A stretch of DNA of 33,687 bases from Oceanicaulis sp. GTDB taxonomy: Bacteria > Pseudomonadota > Alphaproteobacteria > Caulobacterales > Maricaulaceae. The notes beneath the pieces are model-generated. The model searched no databases, was not told where the DNA came from, and saw only the letters and a list, made by a program, of their open reading frames with translations. Location: the NCBI GenBank assembly GCA_028280165.1, contig JANQMI010000009.1, positions 1 through 33,687 on the forward strand, written 5' to 3'. Below, one piece after another: positions 16,461 through 25,160 of this stretch. Made by a program: the position numbers and the translations under genes. Position 1 is the stretch's first letter; every line of letters begins with the position of its first letter.

Positions 16461-17945
16461 TTGAAACCGCTTGCCTACGCCTTCGCCCGTGAACACGGTA
16501 TTGCGCTCCAGACAGGTGATGCGCCGACCTTCCTGTTTCGCGAAGGCTCTGACCCTCTACGCTTGATCGAGGCACGCCGCGCTGCGGGCGGTCCGCTGGC
16601 TGTGAAAACCCTGGATGCGCGGGGCTTCGATCAGGCCTTGTCAGACATCTACGCTTTTGATGGGCTGGCCCAATCCGCGGCTGAAGATGAGGATGATGGC
16701 GAGTTCGCGAGCCTCACCGAGCTGATCAACGAGATCCCGAAAACCGAGGACCTTCTCGACAGCGCGTCGGATGCCCCGATCATCCGGCTGATCAACGGTC
16801 TGATCGCTGAGGCGGTCCGGTCCAGCGCCTCTGATGTTCATGTCGAACCGTTTGAAGAACGCGTGTCAGTGCGGCTGCGCGTGGATGGTGTGTTGCGAGA
16901 AACCGTAAGCCTGTCCGCAAAACTGGCCCCGCCGCTCATCAGCCGGATCAAGGTGATGGCGCGGTTGGACATTGCCGAAAAACGCGTGCCTCAGGACGGC
17001 CGTCTCACCCTCACGCTGGGCGGCAAGGCGGTCGATGTGCGTGTCTCGACCCTGCCGTCGCGCTATGGCGAACGTGTGGTCCTGCGCCTCCTCGACAAAG
17101 AGAGCGCGCGCTTTTCCATGGAAGATTTGGGCATGGCCGCCGACCAGCTGGCCGATCTTGAGCGCGTGCTCGCCCAACCCAATGGGATCGTGTTGGTCAC
17201 AGGACCCACGGGTGCGGGTAAGACCACGACCCTTTACGCTGGCCTCAACCTGCTCAACGACCAGAGCCGCAATATCCTCACGGTGGAGGACCCGGTAGAA
17301 TACGCCGTGGAAGGCATTGGCCAGACCCAAGTGAATTCCAAGGTCGGAATGACGTTTGCGGCCGGCCTTCGCGCGATCCTGCGCCAGGACCCGGACGTGG
17401 TGATGGTGGGCGAAATCCGCGACCATGAGACCGCCGAGATCGCCGTGCAGGCCTCTCTCACTGGCCACCTGGTGCTGTCCACCGTGCATACCAATTCCGC
17501 GGTCGCCGCAATTACCCGCCTGCGCGATATGGGCGTGGAGAGTTATCTCCTGGCGTCCACCGTCAGCGCGGTGCTCGCCCAGCGCCTGGTGCGCCGCCTG
17601 TGCCCGTCCTGTAAAGCGCCCTACGAGGCCGATGAGGCTGAACGGCGCATGCTGGATCTGCCGGCTGGCGAAAGCGCGACGCTTCATCGCCCGGTTGGCT
17701 GCCCAGCCTGCGGCGGGACGGGATTTGCCGGGCGGCGCGGGGTTTATGAAGTTGCGGTTGTCGATGACAGGCTGCGGACTCTGATCCACGACGATGCGCG
17801 GGAGAGTGACATGGCTGCCGCCGCGTTTGAGGATCGCGATACGCTGTGGCGTTCCGGGGTGAAGCTGGCGCTTGCCGGTGAGACCAGCCTCGCCGAAGTG
17901 ATGCGCGTATGCCGGGAGGACGCCGAACGCGATGGCGGCGTTTGA
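16461..17945 (+). CDS. gspE: type II secretion ATPase GspE
   Basis: A 494-residue cytoplasmic ATPase that drives pseudopilus assembly. It has an N-terminal GspL-binding domain (about 1-100), the Walker A motif G-P-T-G-A-G-K-T-T (248-256), an Asp box and Walker B with R-Q-D-P-D-V-V-M-V-G-E-I-R-D (about 311-324), and a four-Cys zinc site C-P-S-C then C-P-A-C (about 380-420). The start is TTG at 16461, three bases after the gspD stop, with GAGGA upstream. A TTG start is unusual in this operon but no ATG is closer in frame. The end overlaps gspF by 14 bp. Confidence 0.93.
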   Translation: MKPLAYAFAREHGIALQTGDAPTFLFREGSDPLRLIEARRAAGGPLAVKTLDARGFDQALSDIYAFDGLAQSAAEDEDDGEFASLTELINEIPKTEDLLDSASDAPIIRLINGLIAEAVRSSASDVHVEPFEERVSVRLRVDGVLRETVSLSAKLAPPLISRIKVMARLDIAEKRVPQDGRLTLTLGGKAVDVRVSTLPSRYGERVVLRLLDKESARFSMEDLGMAADQLADLERVLAQPNGIVLVTGPTGAGKTTTLYAGLNLLNDQSRNILTVEDPVEYAVEGIGQTQVNSKVGMTFAAGLRAILRQDPDVVMVGEIRDHETAEIAVQASLTGHLVLSTVHTNSAVAAITRLRDMGVESYLLASTVSAVLAQRLVRRLCPSCKAPYEADEAERRMLDLPAGESATLHRPVGCPACGGTGFAGRRGVYEVAVVDDRLRTLIHDDARESDMAAAAFEDRDTLWRSGVKLALAGETSLAEVMRVCREDAERDGGV

Positions 17946-19155
17946 ATACGAAGCTCTGGACGCAGGCGGCAAGCGCACACGCGGCTTGCTGTCGGCTGAT
18001 TCTGAAGCGGCCGCCCGGCGTGAGCTGAGGCGTCGACGTCTTGCGCCCCTATCGGTGAGCCGCGCGGGCGAAGGGGGGGCGAAGCGGGGCTTTTTTGAAT
18101 CCCTGTTTGGGCCAGCACCCATGAAGGCCCGCGATCTGACCGGCGCCACCCGTCAACTCGCCACACTCATCGGCGCAGGCATGCCCGTGGAAGAGGCTGT
18201 GGGTGTCGTGGGCAGTCAGGCCTCCGGAACACCGACAGCCCGAGTGCTTCTGGGCGTGCGCGCGAAGGTTACCGAAGGCGAGCGCTTATCCGATGCAATG
18301 GCCGCCCATGGCCGCAGCTTCCCCGCTGTTTACCGGGCCATGGTCGCAGCCGGCGAAGGTGCGGGGGGTCTGGGTCAAGTGCTCGACCGCCTCGCCGATT
18401 ATCTTGAGAAGGCCGAACAGTTCAAACGCAAGGTCGGGTCCGCGCTGATCTATCCGGGCGTTCTGGGTACGATGGCGATCCTGGTGGTTGTCTTTCTCTT
18501 GACCTTCATCGTTCCGCGGATCTCCGAGCAGCTGACGTCAATGGGTCAGACCCTGCCGGCAATCACGGCCTTCGTCATTGGTTTATCTGATGGCATGGCC
18601 CAAATCTGGCCCTTTCTTTTGGCGGGCGTGCTCACGCTGGTGGTCGCCAGTGCACTCGCATTGCGGCGCGAGGCCGTCCGCACCGCCCGCGACAGCCTTT
18701 TCTTCAAGTTGCCTTTGCTTGGTGGCTTTATCGGGAAGGTCGAAGCCGCGCGCTTCGCGCGCACCATGGGAATTCTGATTGAAGCCGGAGCGGTATTGCC
18801 AGATGCCTTGCGGGCGTCGCGCCGAGCGGCGGGCAATCTGGCTTTTCGTGATATGCTGGCGAGTGTGATTGAACAGGTCGAAACCGGTCGAGGTTTGGCT
18901 GACGCCCTTCGAGCGACCAAGGCCTTCCCGGCGATCTTGGTCTACATGGTCGCGGCAGGAGAACGGTCCGGACGGCTCGCGGATATGTTTGAACGAGCGG
19001 CCGATCATCTGGAAGCGGATGTGGATGGGGCCGTTAGTACCGGGCTCAGCCTTCTTGAGCCCGGCATCATCATTTTTATGGCGGGTATCGTGTTGACGAT
19101 CGTGTTGGCGATCCTCCTGCCCATGATCCAGCTCAGTACCTCACCGATGCTTTAG
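17932..19155 (+). CDS. gspF: type II secretion platform protein GspF
   Basis: A 407-residue inner-membrane protein with the two tandem GspF domains (about 70-195 and 270-400), each with the pattern of a cytoplasmic helical bundle followed by a hydrophobic helix. Three transmembrane helices are seen, near residues 172-195, 220-242 and 370-400. The first 65 residues form the basic, Arg-rich N-terminal segment that meets GspE. It starts inside gspE (ATG 17932), which fits coupled synthesis of platform and ATPase. The length is the usual one for the family. Confidence 0.93.
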   Translation: MAAFEYEALDAGGKRTRGLLSADSEAAARRELRRRRLAPLSVSRAGEGGAKRGFFESLFGPAPMKARDLTGATRQLATLIGAGMPVEEAVGVVGSQASGTPTARVLLGVRAKVTEGERLSDAMAAHGRSFPAVYRAMVAAGEGAGGLGQVLDRLADYLEKAEQFKRKVGSALIYPGVLGTMAILVVVFLLTFIVPRISEQLTSMGQTLPAITAFVIGLSDGMAQIWPFLLAGVLTLVVASALALRREAVRTARDSLFFKLPLLGGFIGKVEAARFARTMGILIEAGAVLPDALRASRRAAGNLAFRDMLASVIEQVETGRGLADALRATKAFPAILVYMVAAGERSGRLADMFERAADHLEADVDGAVSTGLSLLEPGIIIFMAGIVLTIVLAILLPMIQLSTSPML

Positions 19156-19182
19156 GCACGATGACACAGAAGGAGAGGCCCT

Positions 19183-19650
19183 ATGGTGACACAAGTCGAA
19201 CCAACCGACATTCAATGTAAGGACCGCGAAGCGGGTCTGTCATTGATTGAGGTCCTCGCCGTGCTCGCCATCATTGGCATTATTGGTACGATGGTGGTGA
19301 TTAATGTCCTGCCGCTGATCGGTGGGGCGAATTCCCAAGCTGCTGAGGCGCAGGTTCGTCAGCTGGAGCAGGGGGTTGAGACCTATCGGCTTGTTATTGG
19401 GCGCTACCCAACCACCGAAGAGGGCTTGGAAGCCTTGGTGACCGCACCCGACGATCCGCGCGATGCGGCAAGCTTTCCTGTCGATGGTTTCATCAATGAA
19501 TTGCCCGTCGACCCGTGGGATAACCCCTATCAATATCTTTTCCCGGGCGAGAACGGGCGCTTTGACATTTGGACCTGGGGAGCTGACGGCCGTCCCGGTG
19601 GTGAAGGCGAAGACGCCGATATTGGCAACTGGACACCTGATACGAACTGA
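19183..19650 (+). CDS. gspG: major pseudopilin GspG
   Basis: A 155-residue pseudopilin. After a 16-residue hydrophilic leader, the prepilin motif reads A-G then L-S-L-I-E-V, so the residue after the cleavage site is Leu instead of the usual Phe while Glu+5 is kept. A hydrophobic helix follows. The globular part has the GspG hallmarks G-R-Y-P-T-T-E-E-G-L, D-P-W-D-N-P-Y-Q-Y and the calcium loop G-A-D-G-R-P-G-G-E-G-E-D-A-D-I near the C-terminus. GspG polymerises into the pseudopilus piston. The gene has GGAGAGG before its ATG and overlaps gspH by one base. Confidence 0.93.
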   Translation: MVTQVEPTDIQCKDREAGLSLIEVLAVLAIIGIIGTMVVINVLPLIGGANSQAAEAQVRQLEQGVETYRLVIGRYPTTEEGLEALVTAPDDPRDAASFPVDGFINELPVDPWDNPYQYLFPGENGRFDIWTWGADGRPGGEGEDADIGNWTPDTN

Positions 19651-20177
19651 TGAGGTCGACGCTCGCCCTGTCCAAGGACGCTGGATTGTCCCTGATTGAA
19701 GTGCTGACGGCCATGGCTGTGGTTGCGGTGCTGACCGGGACAGTGGTTGTCTACATGGGCGGTCGGCCTTCGGAGGCCCGCAAGGCTTCCGATATGCTGG
19801 TCACGCGGCTTGCAGAAGCGCGCGAGTTCGCGCTGGTCTCTGGTGACGTGATTGGCTTTGCCGCCGACTTTGATCAGCGCGGATGGCGTTTCTTCCATGC
19901 ACCTGACGGTCAATGGGAGGTCATGGACACCCATCCGGCGCTTGAAGCGGTGCGCTTGCCGGACGGTACGACGATCTTCATTCGCGACGGCGCGCTACCG
20001 CGGCGCGAAGAGGCGCGCGATATTGCTGCGCCAGAAGTGCTGTTCGATCCGACCGGCGTCGATCAACCCTTTACCTACACCCTTGAGCATCGCGATGAGC
20101 GCTTTGAGGTTGGGCGCGACGAGGCGGGTGCGCTTGGATTGCGAATGCAGGCGTCAAGACAGGGCCAGGCATCATGA
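19650..20177 (+). CDS. gspH: minor pseudopilin GspH
   Basis: A 175-residue pseudopilin with a short basic leader and the motif D-A-G then L-S-L-I-E-V-L, again with Leu at +1 and Glu at +5, followed by a helix of about 20 hydrophobic residues. The C-terminal two thirds match the position and composition of GspH globular domains, though no strict motif is diagnostic. The assignment rests on the prepilin motif and gene order G-H-I-J-K. Its start shares one base with the gspG stop, and its own end overlaps gspI by four bases. Confidence 0.85.
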   Translation: MRSTLALSKDAGLSLIEVLTAMAVVAVLTGTVVVYMGGRPSEARKASDMLVTRLAEAREFALVSGDVIGFAADFDQRGWRFFHAPDGQWEVMDTHPALEAVRLPDGTTIFIRDGALPRREEARDIAAPEVLFDPTGVDQPFTYTLEHRDERFEVGRDEAGALGLRMQASRQGQAS

Positions 20178-20536
20178 GGCCGCGCGATCACGGTTTTTCG
20201 CTGGTCGAGGTCTTGGCTGCGCTTTCGGTGCTCGCGATTGCCGGCGTGGCGCTCACGAACGCCATGACCACAAGCATCCGATCCGCAGCTTTGGCGCGGG
20301 ATATCAGCCTGGCCGGGATTGCAGCCGATAATCTCATGGCCCTCCAGATTGCCGGAGAAGACCGCCAGACTCTGCGCGATCGCGGTGGCGATTATGAATT
20401 AGCCGGCGTGGCATACACATGGACGCTCGATTTGGAGGATACGTCTGACCCAAATCTAAGCCGCGTCACCCTCATCATCGAACGCGATGAGCGTGAAGAG
20501 GCTCGCCGTGTCACCTTTGTGCGGGGTGATCGATGA
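20174..20536 (+). CDS. gspI: minor pseudopilin GspI
   Basis: A 120-residue pseudopilin with the classical leader D-H-G then F-S-L-V-E-V-L-A-A-L (cleavage after Gly7). The remainder shows the GspI pattern of A-x-x-N at A-A-D-N-L followed by short strands. GspI starts the I-J-K complex at the pseudopilus tip. It overlaps both neighbours by four bases in ATGA. Confidence 0.9.
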   Translation: MRPRDHGFSLVEVLAALSVLAIAGVALTNAMTTSIRSAALARDISLAGIAADNLMALQIAGEDRQTLRDRGGDYELAGVAYTWTLDLEDTSDPNLSRVTLIIERDEREEARRVTFVRGDR

Positions 20537-21183
20537 GGCAGGATCACGGGTTCTCGCTTTTAGAAGTGCTCGCGGCCGCCGCCGTATTTGCGGTGGTTAG
20601 CGCTTTATCGGCCGGATTGCTTGTGGGCGCGCTGCGGACCGAGGAACAGGGCGAAGCGGTCCTGGCTGAACTCGCCGACGTGCACCGGATAGGCAGTGTT
20701 CTGCGTGAAGATATTGGACAGATTGCGTTACGCCCGGTGCGCAATGGGGAAGGCCTGCAGGACCCGCGCATCTTTGCCGCCGATGTAAACGGCACCGAGG
20801 CCGTTCGTACCCGGGTCAATGATCCTCAGGAGATCATCGTGCTCACCCGGTCCGGTTGGGCCAATCCGGGGCGATTGCAGCCGCGATCTAGCCTCCAACG
20901 CGTCGCCTGGGTGCTTGATGAGGACCGGTTATATCGTCAGGTCTGGCTTTATCCCGATGCAGCGGCGGCAAGCGAGCCGCAGCGCCAATTGATGGCTGAA
21001 GGCTTGGACGAGGTCGAGGTCGAGGTCCTGGTTGCCGGGATTTGGGTCAATGTTGCGCGCGTGGTGGCTAATCGCAGCGAGCAGACGGACCTGCCTGACG
21101 CCGTGCGACTTCGCTACAGGCTTTCTGGCCTGGGCGCGATGGAACATGTGGTGCTCACGCCCGCCGCGGAGCCGAGCCTATGA
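20533..21183 (+). CDS. gspJ: minor pseudopilin GspJ
   Basis: A 216-residue pseudopilin with leader D-H-G then F-S-L-L-E-V-L-A-A. Its length and two-part globular domain, with strands such as R-V-A-W-V-L-D-E-D-R-L-Y-R-Q-V (typical 'the value is calculated from a formatted residual' region of GspJ), fit the family. It joins GspI and GspK in the tip complex. It begins in the gspI stop and ends four bases into gspK. Confidence 0.88.
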   Translation: MRQDHGFSLLEVLAAAAVFAVVSALSAGLLVGALRTEEQGEAVLAELADVHRIGSVLREDIGQIALRPVRNGEGLQDPRIFAADVNGTEAVRTRVNDPQEIIVLTRSGWANPGRLQPRSSLQRVAWVLDEDRLYRQVWLYPDAAAASEPQRQLMAEGLDEVEVEVLVAGIWVNVARVVANRSEQTDLPDAVRLRYRLSGLGAMEHVVLTPAAEPSL

Positions 21184-22172
21184 CACCGAATGCCGAAAAA
21201 GAGCGGGGGACGGCCCTAATCGCATCGCTTTTGCTGGTCGCGCTGATGGCCGCGGTCAGCGTACAGCTGATTGATATGGCCCGCTTTGCCGTGTTCCGGA
21301 CCAGCCATATCGACTCGCGCTCCGATGCCTATTGGCAGGCGCTCGGCGCGCGCGAATTTGCCGAAGGCGTTATCCAGCGCGGCGTTGAGGGCAGTGTTAT
21401 GGCTTCAAATCTAACCTGGCTGAATGAGCCCCAGGCGTTCGCGACGGACACCGGCACGGTGTTCGGCACGATCACGGACTCCAACAATTGCCTGAACGTC
21501 AATGCTCTGGCTCAACCCATCGGGGGCGAGTTTGACGACGTGGAGGCCGCTGAAGTCCAGCGCGTCCGGGATCGCTTTGATATCCTGATGGATCAGATCA
21601 GGGCCCCGGCCGGCCCGGCCCGTAATCTGAAGGCTCAAATCATCGATTGGATCGATCGCGATACGCGTCCTGAGCCGGGTGGCGCAGAAGATCAGACGTA
21701 TCAGCGCTTTGAAATCCCCTACCGGACCGCAAACCAGCCGATGGTGGAGCGCGAGGAGATGCTGGCTCTTCCTGAAATGACACCCGCTCTTTATGGGTTT
21801 TTGGAGCCTTGGCTGTGTGCCTTGCCGACATCTGAACAGCCACCCCTTAACGTCAACACGCTGACAGTGGAGCAGGCCCCTTTGCTGGCCGCAGCGTTTT
21901 CAGCGCGTCTTGATAGCTCTGATGCCGAGGCGGTTCTTTTCCGGAGGCCACCGCAAGGGTATGACTCCATTGAAGACTTTTTCGCCGACCCAACGATTGA
22001 AATGCTGGAGCTCGATGACTTGGATCGCGCCGCCGTCACCCTGCGAAGCCGCTGGTTTTCCATGACCCTAAGCGTGCGAACTGAAGACACGCGCTTTACG
22101 CTCAACCAGCTGGTGGAGCTGTCGCCCGCTCAGCAGATCTTTCGCCACCAGCAACGCTTTGGGTCAATGTAA
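21180..22172 (+). CDS. gspK: pseudopilus tip protein GspK
   Basis: A 330-residue protein. The leader K-E-R-G is followed by T-A-L-I-A-S-L-L-L-V-A-L-M, which lacks the Glu at +5, as is usual for GspK. The body contains N-N-C-L-N-V-N-A-L (about 102-110), the helix-hairpin-helix-like segment P-L-N-V-N-T-L-T-V-E-Q-A (about 222-233) and two conserved Cys positions. GspK caps the I-J-K tip and limits pseudopilus growth. The stop TAA shares a base with the gspL ATG. Confidence 0.9.
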   Translation: MTPNAEKERGTALIASLLLVALMAAVSVQLIDMARFAVFRTSHIDSRSDAYWQALGAREFAEGVIQRGVEGSVMASNLTWLNEPQAFATDTGTVFGTITDSNNCLNVNALAQPIGGEFDDVEAAEVQRVRDRFDILMDQIRAPAGPARNLKAQIIDWIDRDTRPEPGGAEDQTYQRFEIPYRTANQPMVEREEMLALPEMTPALYGFLEPWLCALPTSEQPPLNVNTLTVEQAPLLAAAFSARLDSSDAEAVLFRRPPQGYDSIEDFFADPTIEMLELDDLDRAAVTLRSRWFSMTLSVRTEDTRFTLNQLVELSPAQQIFRHQQRFGSM

Positions 22173-23437
22173 TGGCGGTTCTTGTTCTGACTCTGCCGGC
22201 GTCTGCGAATGCCACGCGTGCCGCATGGGCGCTGATTGACGGTGACGCCGTCATTGCAGGCGGGGAAATTGGAAGGGGTGAGGCCCCGGATTTGCGCGGA
22301 GCTGCCCTTCCGCACCGCGTGGTGGCTTTAGCCCCGAGCGAAGCGGTATTTCTACGCCGCGCGCCGGTGCCCGGAGGCAATGACCGCGACGCCCAACGCG
22401 CCGCGCCCTTCCTGATTGAGGAGCAGCTGGCTCAGCCACTGGAAGACGTGGAGGCCGGTGTCGGCACAGAGGATGAAGACGGTGCACGCTTCATCGCGGC
22501 GGTCGATGCCGAGCTGCTCGCTGTGTGGCGAAAATTCGCGGTCGGGCTCGGGATCAAGCCCGTCTACCTGGTGCCCGATGCGTTTGCCTTGCCGGATGTG
22601 GGTGCAGATCTGATTGCGTTTGAATATGGCGATCGCGTTTTGGCCCGCACCCGGGCGGCTGATGCGGGTACGGCGGATGAGGGCCGCGATATCGACATGG
22701 CGCTGGCCGAGCCCGTCGCGATCTCAGTGGATACCGAGTTCGCCGGCGTGCTTCTGCCGGCCTTGGCGAATGAGCTATCTCCCAAGCGCGTTCTGGTGAG
22801 TGAGGGGCTGGATCCCAACCTCACCACGCCGGAGGGTAAGCCGGTCGCTTTGAAACGCGTCCCGGCACCGGATCTGCGTGTTCAGGCCGCTCAAGCCGCG
22901 GTTGAAGACTTAGCGCGACTTCCGGCTCTGCTGGGGGCGGGCCTGATCAGTGCGCTGGACTGGGCTGGATTGCTGCGACCGTGGAGAGCGTCAGCGATTT
23001 TGGCCGCCATAGCCATCTTCGGCACCGCAGTCTTTGCGGTCGGCGAGGCGGTATATCTGGACCGCCGGGCTAAAGCCTACCAGGTCGCTGAGCAGGAGAC
23101 CTTTCAAGCCGCCTTTCCCGACAGCCGCGCCTCCAACCCCCAGGTCCAGCTGCGGCGCGCCCTCGCATCGGTGGGTGCGGTGGAAGATAGCGCCGGGTTT
23201 CTCGAACTCGCAGCTGCCCTGTCTCAAATCATGATGGAGGCCGATGATGTGCGCATCGACGCCCTTCGCTATGACTCCTCGCGTGGGGCCTTATCGGTGA
23301 GTGCTCTTTATCGCGACTTTGATGATTTTGAAGCCCTTCGCATGGCTGCGGAAGCGCGCGATATTATTCTGGAGGATGGCGGGGCGCGCCAGTCTGCCAG
23401 CGGTGTCGAGGGTGATTTCACGGTGAGGCTGCCATGA
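22172..23437 (+). CDS. gspL: type II secretion platform protein GspL
   Basis: A 421-residue bitopic protein. The cytoplasmic part (about 1-265) has the actin-like fold seen in GspL and binds GspE; a single transmembrane helix lies near 275-295; the periplasmic part (about 300-421) ends in a ferredoxin-like domain that pairs with GspM. Sequence conservation in GspL is low, so the call leans on domain layout and gene order. It overlaps gspM by four bases. Confidence 0.88.
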   Translation: MAVLVLTLPASANATRAAWALIDGDAVIAGGEIGRGEAPDLRGAALPHRVVALAPSEAVFLRRAPVPGGNDRDAQRAAPFLIEEQLAQPLEDVEAGVGTEDEDGARFIAAVDAELLAVWRKFAVGLGIKPVYLVPDAFALPDVGADLIAFEYGDRVLARTRAADAGTADEGRDIDMALAEPVAISVDTEFAGVLLPALANELSPKRVLVSEGLDPNLTTPEGKPVALKRVPAPDLRVQAAQAAVEDLARLPALLGAGLISALDWAGLLRPWRASAILAAIAIFGTAVFAVGEAVYLDRRAKAYQVAEQETFQAAFPDSRASNPQVQLRRALASVGAVEDSAGFLELAAALSQIMMEADDVRIDALRYDSSRGALSVSALYRDFDDFEALRMAAEARDIILEDGGARQSASGVEGDFTVRLP

Positions 23438-23937
23438 GAGCTCCCGATCGATTGGCTGCATTGAAGTCGGCTTGGGCGGAACGCACCTCGCGTGAGCAGA
23501 TTCTTGTGGCCTGCGCAGGCGCGCTGCTCGTCGCGGTCATGGCTTGGTATGGCGTGCTCTCGCCGGCCTTGAGTGCCCGCGCCGAAGCCCGCCAGTCCCA
23601 TGCGCGCGCGGTGGAGAGCTTTGAGACCATGGTGGCGGGTGTCGCACGTTACCGCGCCGAGGTGGCGGCTGCGGACCAGCCTCGCGCGACCACGGCCTTG
23701 CGGACCATTGTCGGCACCAGTGCCAATGAGCGCGACCTGGCGCTCAGCCGAGTCCAGCCGCTCGAAGATGGGCGATTAGGCGTATGGCTCGAAGGCGTAT
23801 CGGATGATGCTTTGATGGCCTGGCTTCTGGCCTTGGCGCGCGAAGAAGGCATTCGGGTTGATCAGATCAGTATCGACCGCGAAGGCGACAGGCTGGTGCG
23901 CGCTCAGATGGTGCTAACGCGGAGTGGCGGGGCATGA
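23434..23937 (+). CDS. gspM: type II secretion platform protein GspM
   Basis: A 167-residue protein with one transmembrane helix near residues 24-46, a heptad-like helical stretch after it and a small ferredoxin-like periplasmic domain ending in a beta strand. GspM stabilises GspL and dimerises with it. It begins in the ATGA overlap with gspL and ends in the same overlap with gspN. Confidence 0.87.
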   Translation: MRAPDRLAALKSAWAERTSREQILVACAGALLVAVMAWYGVLSPALSARAEARQSHARAVESFETMVAGVARYRAEVAAADQPRATTALRTIVGTSANERDLALSRVQPLEDGRLGVWLEGVSDDALMAWLLALAREEGIRVDQISIDREGDRLVRAQMVLTRSGGA

Positions 23938-24674
23938 CGCGGTTTTGGCTGCCGGGCCTGGTCGGACTGACCTTCTTTTTCGGCTTTCTGGTCGCGGCAA
24001 CGCCTGCACGCTTGCTGTTCGACTTCGCCTTCAAGTCCGCCGGAGTAGAGGCCGGTCAGGTTCAGGGCCGTGTCTGGGATGCGCAGCTTTTACGGGTTCA
24101 GGCCGGAGGGCTGTTCATCGCCGAAGCCCGCGGCCAGCTCGACCCCTTAAGCCTATTAGGGCTTAGCGCGCGCGTGACCGTGACCGTGTCTGATCCGGGC
24201 CTGCGCGGGGACGGACTTGTGACGTTTACGCCGGGCGGGCTGACCGTGGAGGGCGCGAGCGGGGTTTTGCGCTTGGACCGCATTTCGCCTGAGCTGGCTT
24301 TCGTGGCCCCTGATGGTGTCGTTCAGCTCTTGATCGATCGGCTTGAATTGGATCGCGAGGGCCATTGTCAAGCTGCGCAGGGGCAGGCTACCACACCGGC
24401 GCTGCTGACCCTGGGGGAGCGCTATGGCGTTGATCTGCCGGTTCTGACCTTTGCGCTACTGTGCGCCGGTGATGATGTGGGGGCAGACCTTTCAGGGCGT
24501 TCCGATGCGGTTGATGTCGCTGGCCGGCTTGTGGTCGGCGAGGCGGGTCTGGAAGGCCGCATCGAGGCGCGGACCTCGCAGCGCGATGTGATCGCGGCGC
24601 TCTCCTTCGCTGGATTCGAGCAGGTCGATCAGACCGGCTATGTTTTGACCCTTCCGCTGCCTATGGAAAGGTAA
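23934..24674 (+). CDS. gspN: type II secretion protein GspN
   Basis: A 246-residue protein with an N-terminal hydrophobic anchor at about residues 6-25 and a strand-rich periplasmic part that includes the GspN-typical opening G-Q-V-Q-G-R-V-W-D-A (about 42-51), where the pattern G-x-V-W-x-G/A is conserved. GspN occurs in only some type II systems and its precise role is unsettled. It follows gspM by ATGA overlap, and a small lipoprotein gene follows three bases after its stop. Confidence 0.85.
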   Translation: MTRFWLPGLVGLTFFFGFLVAATPARLLFDFAFKSAGVEAGQVQGRVWDAQLLRVQAGGLFIAEARGQLDPLSLLGLSARVTVTVSDPGLRGDGLVTFTPGGLTVEGASGVLRLDRISPELAFVAPDGVVQLLIDRLELDREGHCQAAQGQATTPALLTLGERYGVDLPVLTFALLCAGDDVGADLSGRSDAVDVAGRLVVGEAGLEGRIEARTSQRDVIAALSFAGFEQVDQTGYVLTLPLPMER

Positions 24675-24677
24675 GCC

Positions 24678-25160
24678 ATGAGATCGATTGCGTTTTCAGG
24701 TCTCGCCTTCATGCTCAGCGCGTGTTCCACGAGCGAAATCCTGCCTCCGCGCGCGGCGGCTCCGGCAGAAGAAGCTCCGCTGGCGTCTCAAACGGTGACG
24801 GGCCTGCCCGCTCAACGGCTTCAACCGGGTCAGTGTGGCGTCTTCCTGTTTGAAACCCGCGATCCAAACGCCTTCGTGCTGTTTGAAGATGAAGCCGAAG
24901 GTGTGGTTCAGATCCTGCATTTTGGTCAGGTCTATACCATTCGCCTCGCCGCGCAGGGTGCGCCCTTTCTCAGCGGTGAGCCTTTCAACCGGGAATACCG
25001 GGCGGCGGACGCAGGCCTCATCTTTACGGTGGACGGCCTTGTCGGCTTGCAAACCAGTTCCGGGCAGCGCCTGACCGATGTGGTCCTGACCGCGCTCCAA
25101 CCTGACGGGACGCGCATTGTTCGCCCGCTGGGCGGCGTGCGTCGCTGCCAGGGCGGCTAG
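24678..25160 (+). CDS. small lipoprotein closing the gsp operon, possible accessory factor
   Basis: A 160-residue protein I do not recognise. It has a lipoprotein signal with lipobox L-S-A-C (Cys16), followed by a Pro/Ala-rich linker and a beta-rich domain of about 110 residues with further cysteines near each end (Q-C-G-V and R-R-C-Q). It starts three bases after gspN with no gap, so it is almost certainly co-transcribed and in the same dosage as the secretion machine. A role as pilotin-like helper or secreted-lipoprotein chaperone is possible, but this is inference from position alone. Its stop and that of the convergent next gene share the four bases CTAG. Confidence 0.7.
   Translation: MRSIAFSGLAFMLSACSTSEILPPRAAAPAEEAPLASQTVTGLPAQRLQPGQCGVFLFETRDPNAFVLFEDEAEGVVQILHFGQVYTIRLAAQGAPFLSGEPFNREYRAADAGLIFTVDGLVGLQTSSGQRLTDVVLTALQPDGTRIVRPLGGVRRCQGG

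Noticed and set aside
16866..18149. A 427-codon minus-strand frame opposite gspE and gspF
   Set aside because: The plus strand carries clear GspE and GspF motifs; the minus frame is Arg/His-rich with no recognisable domain, as expected for a shadow.
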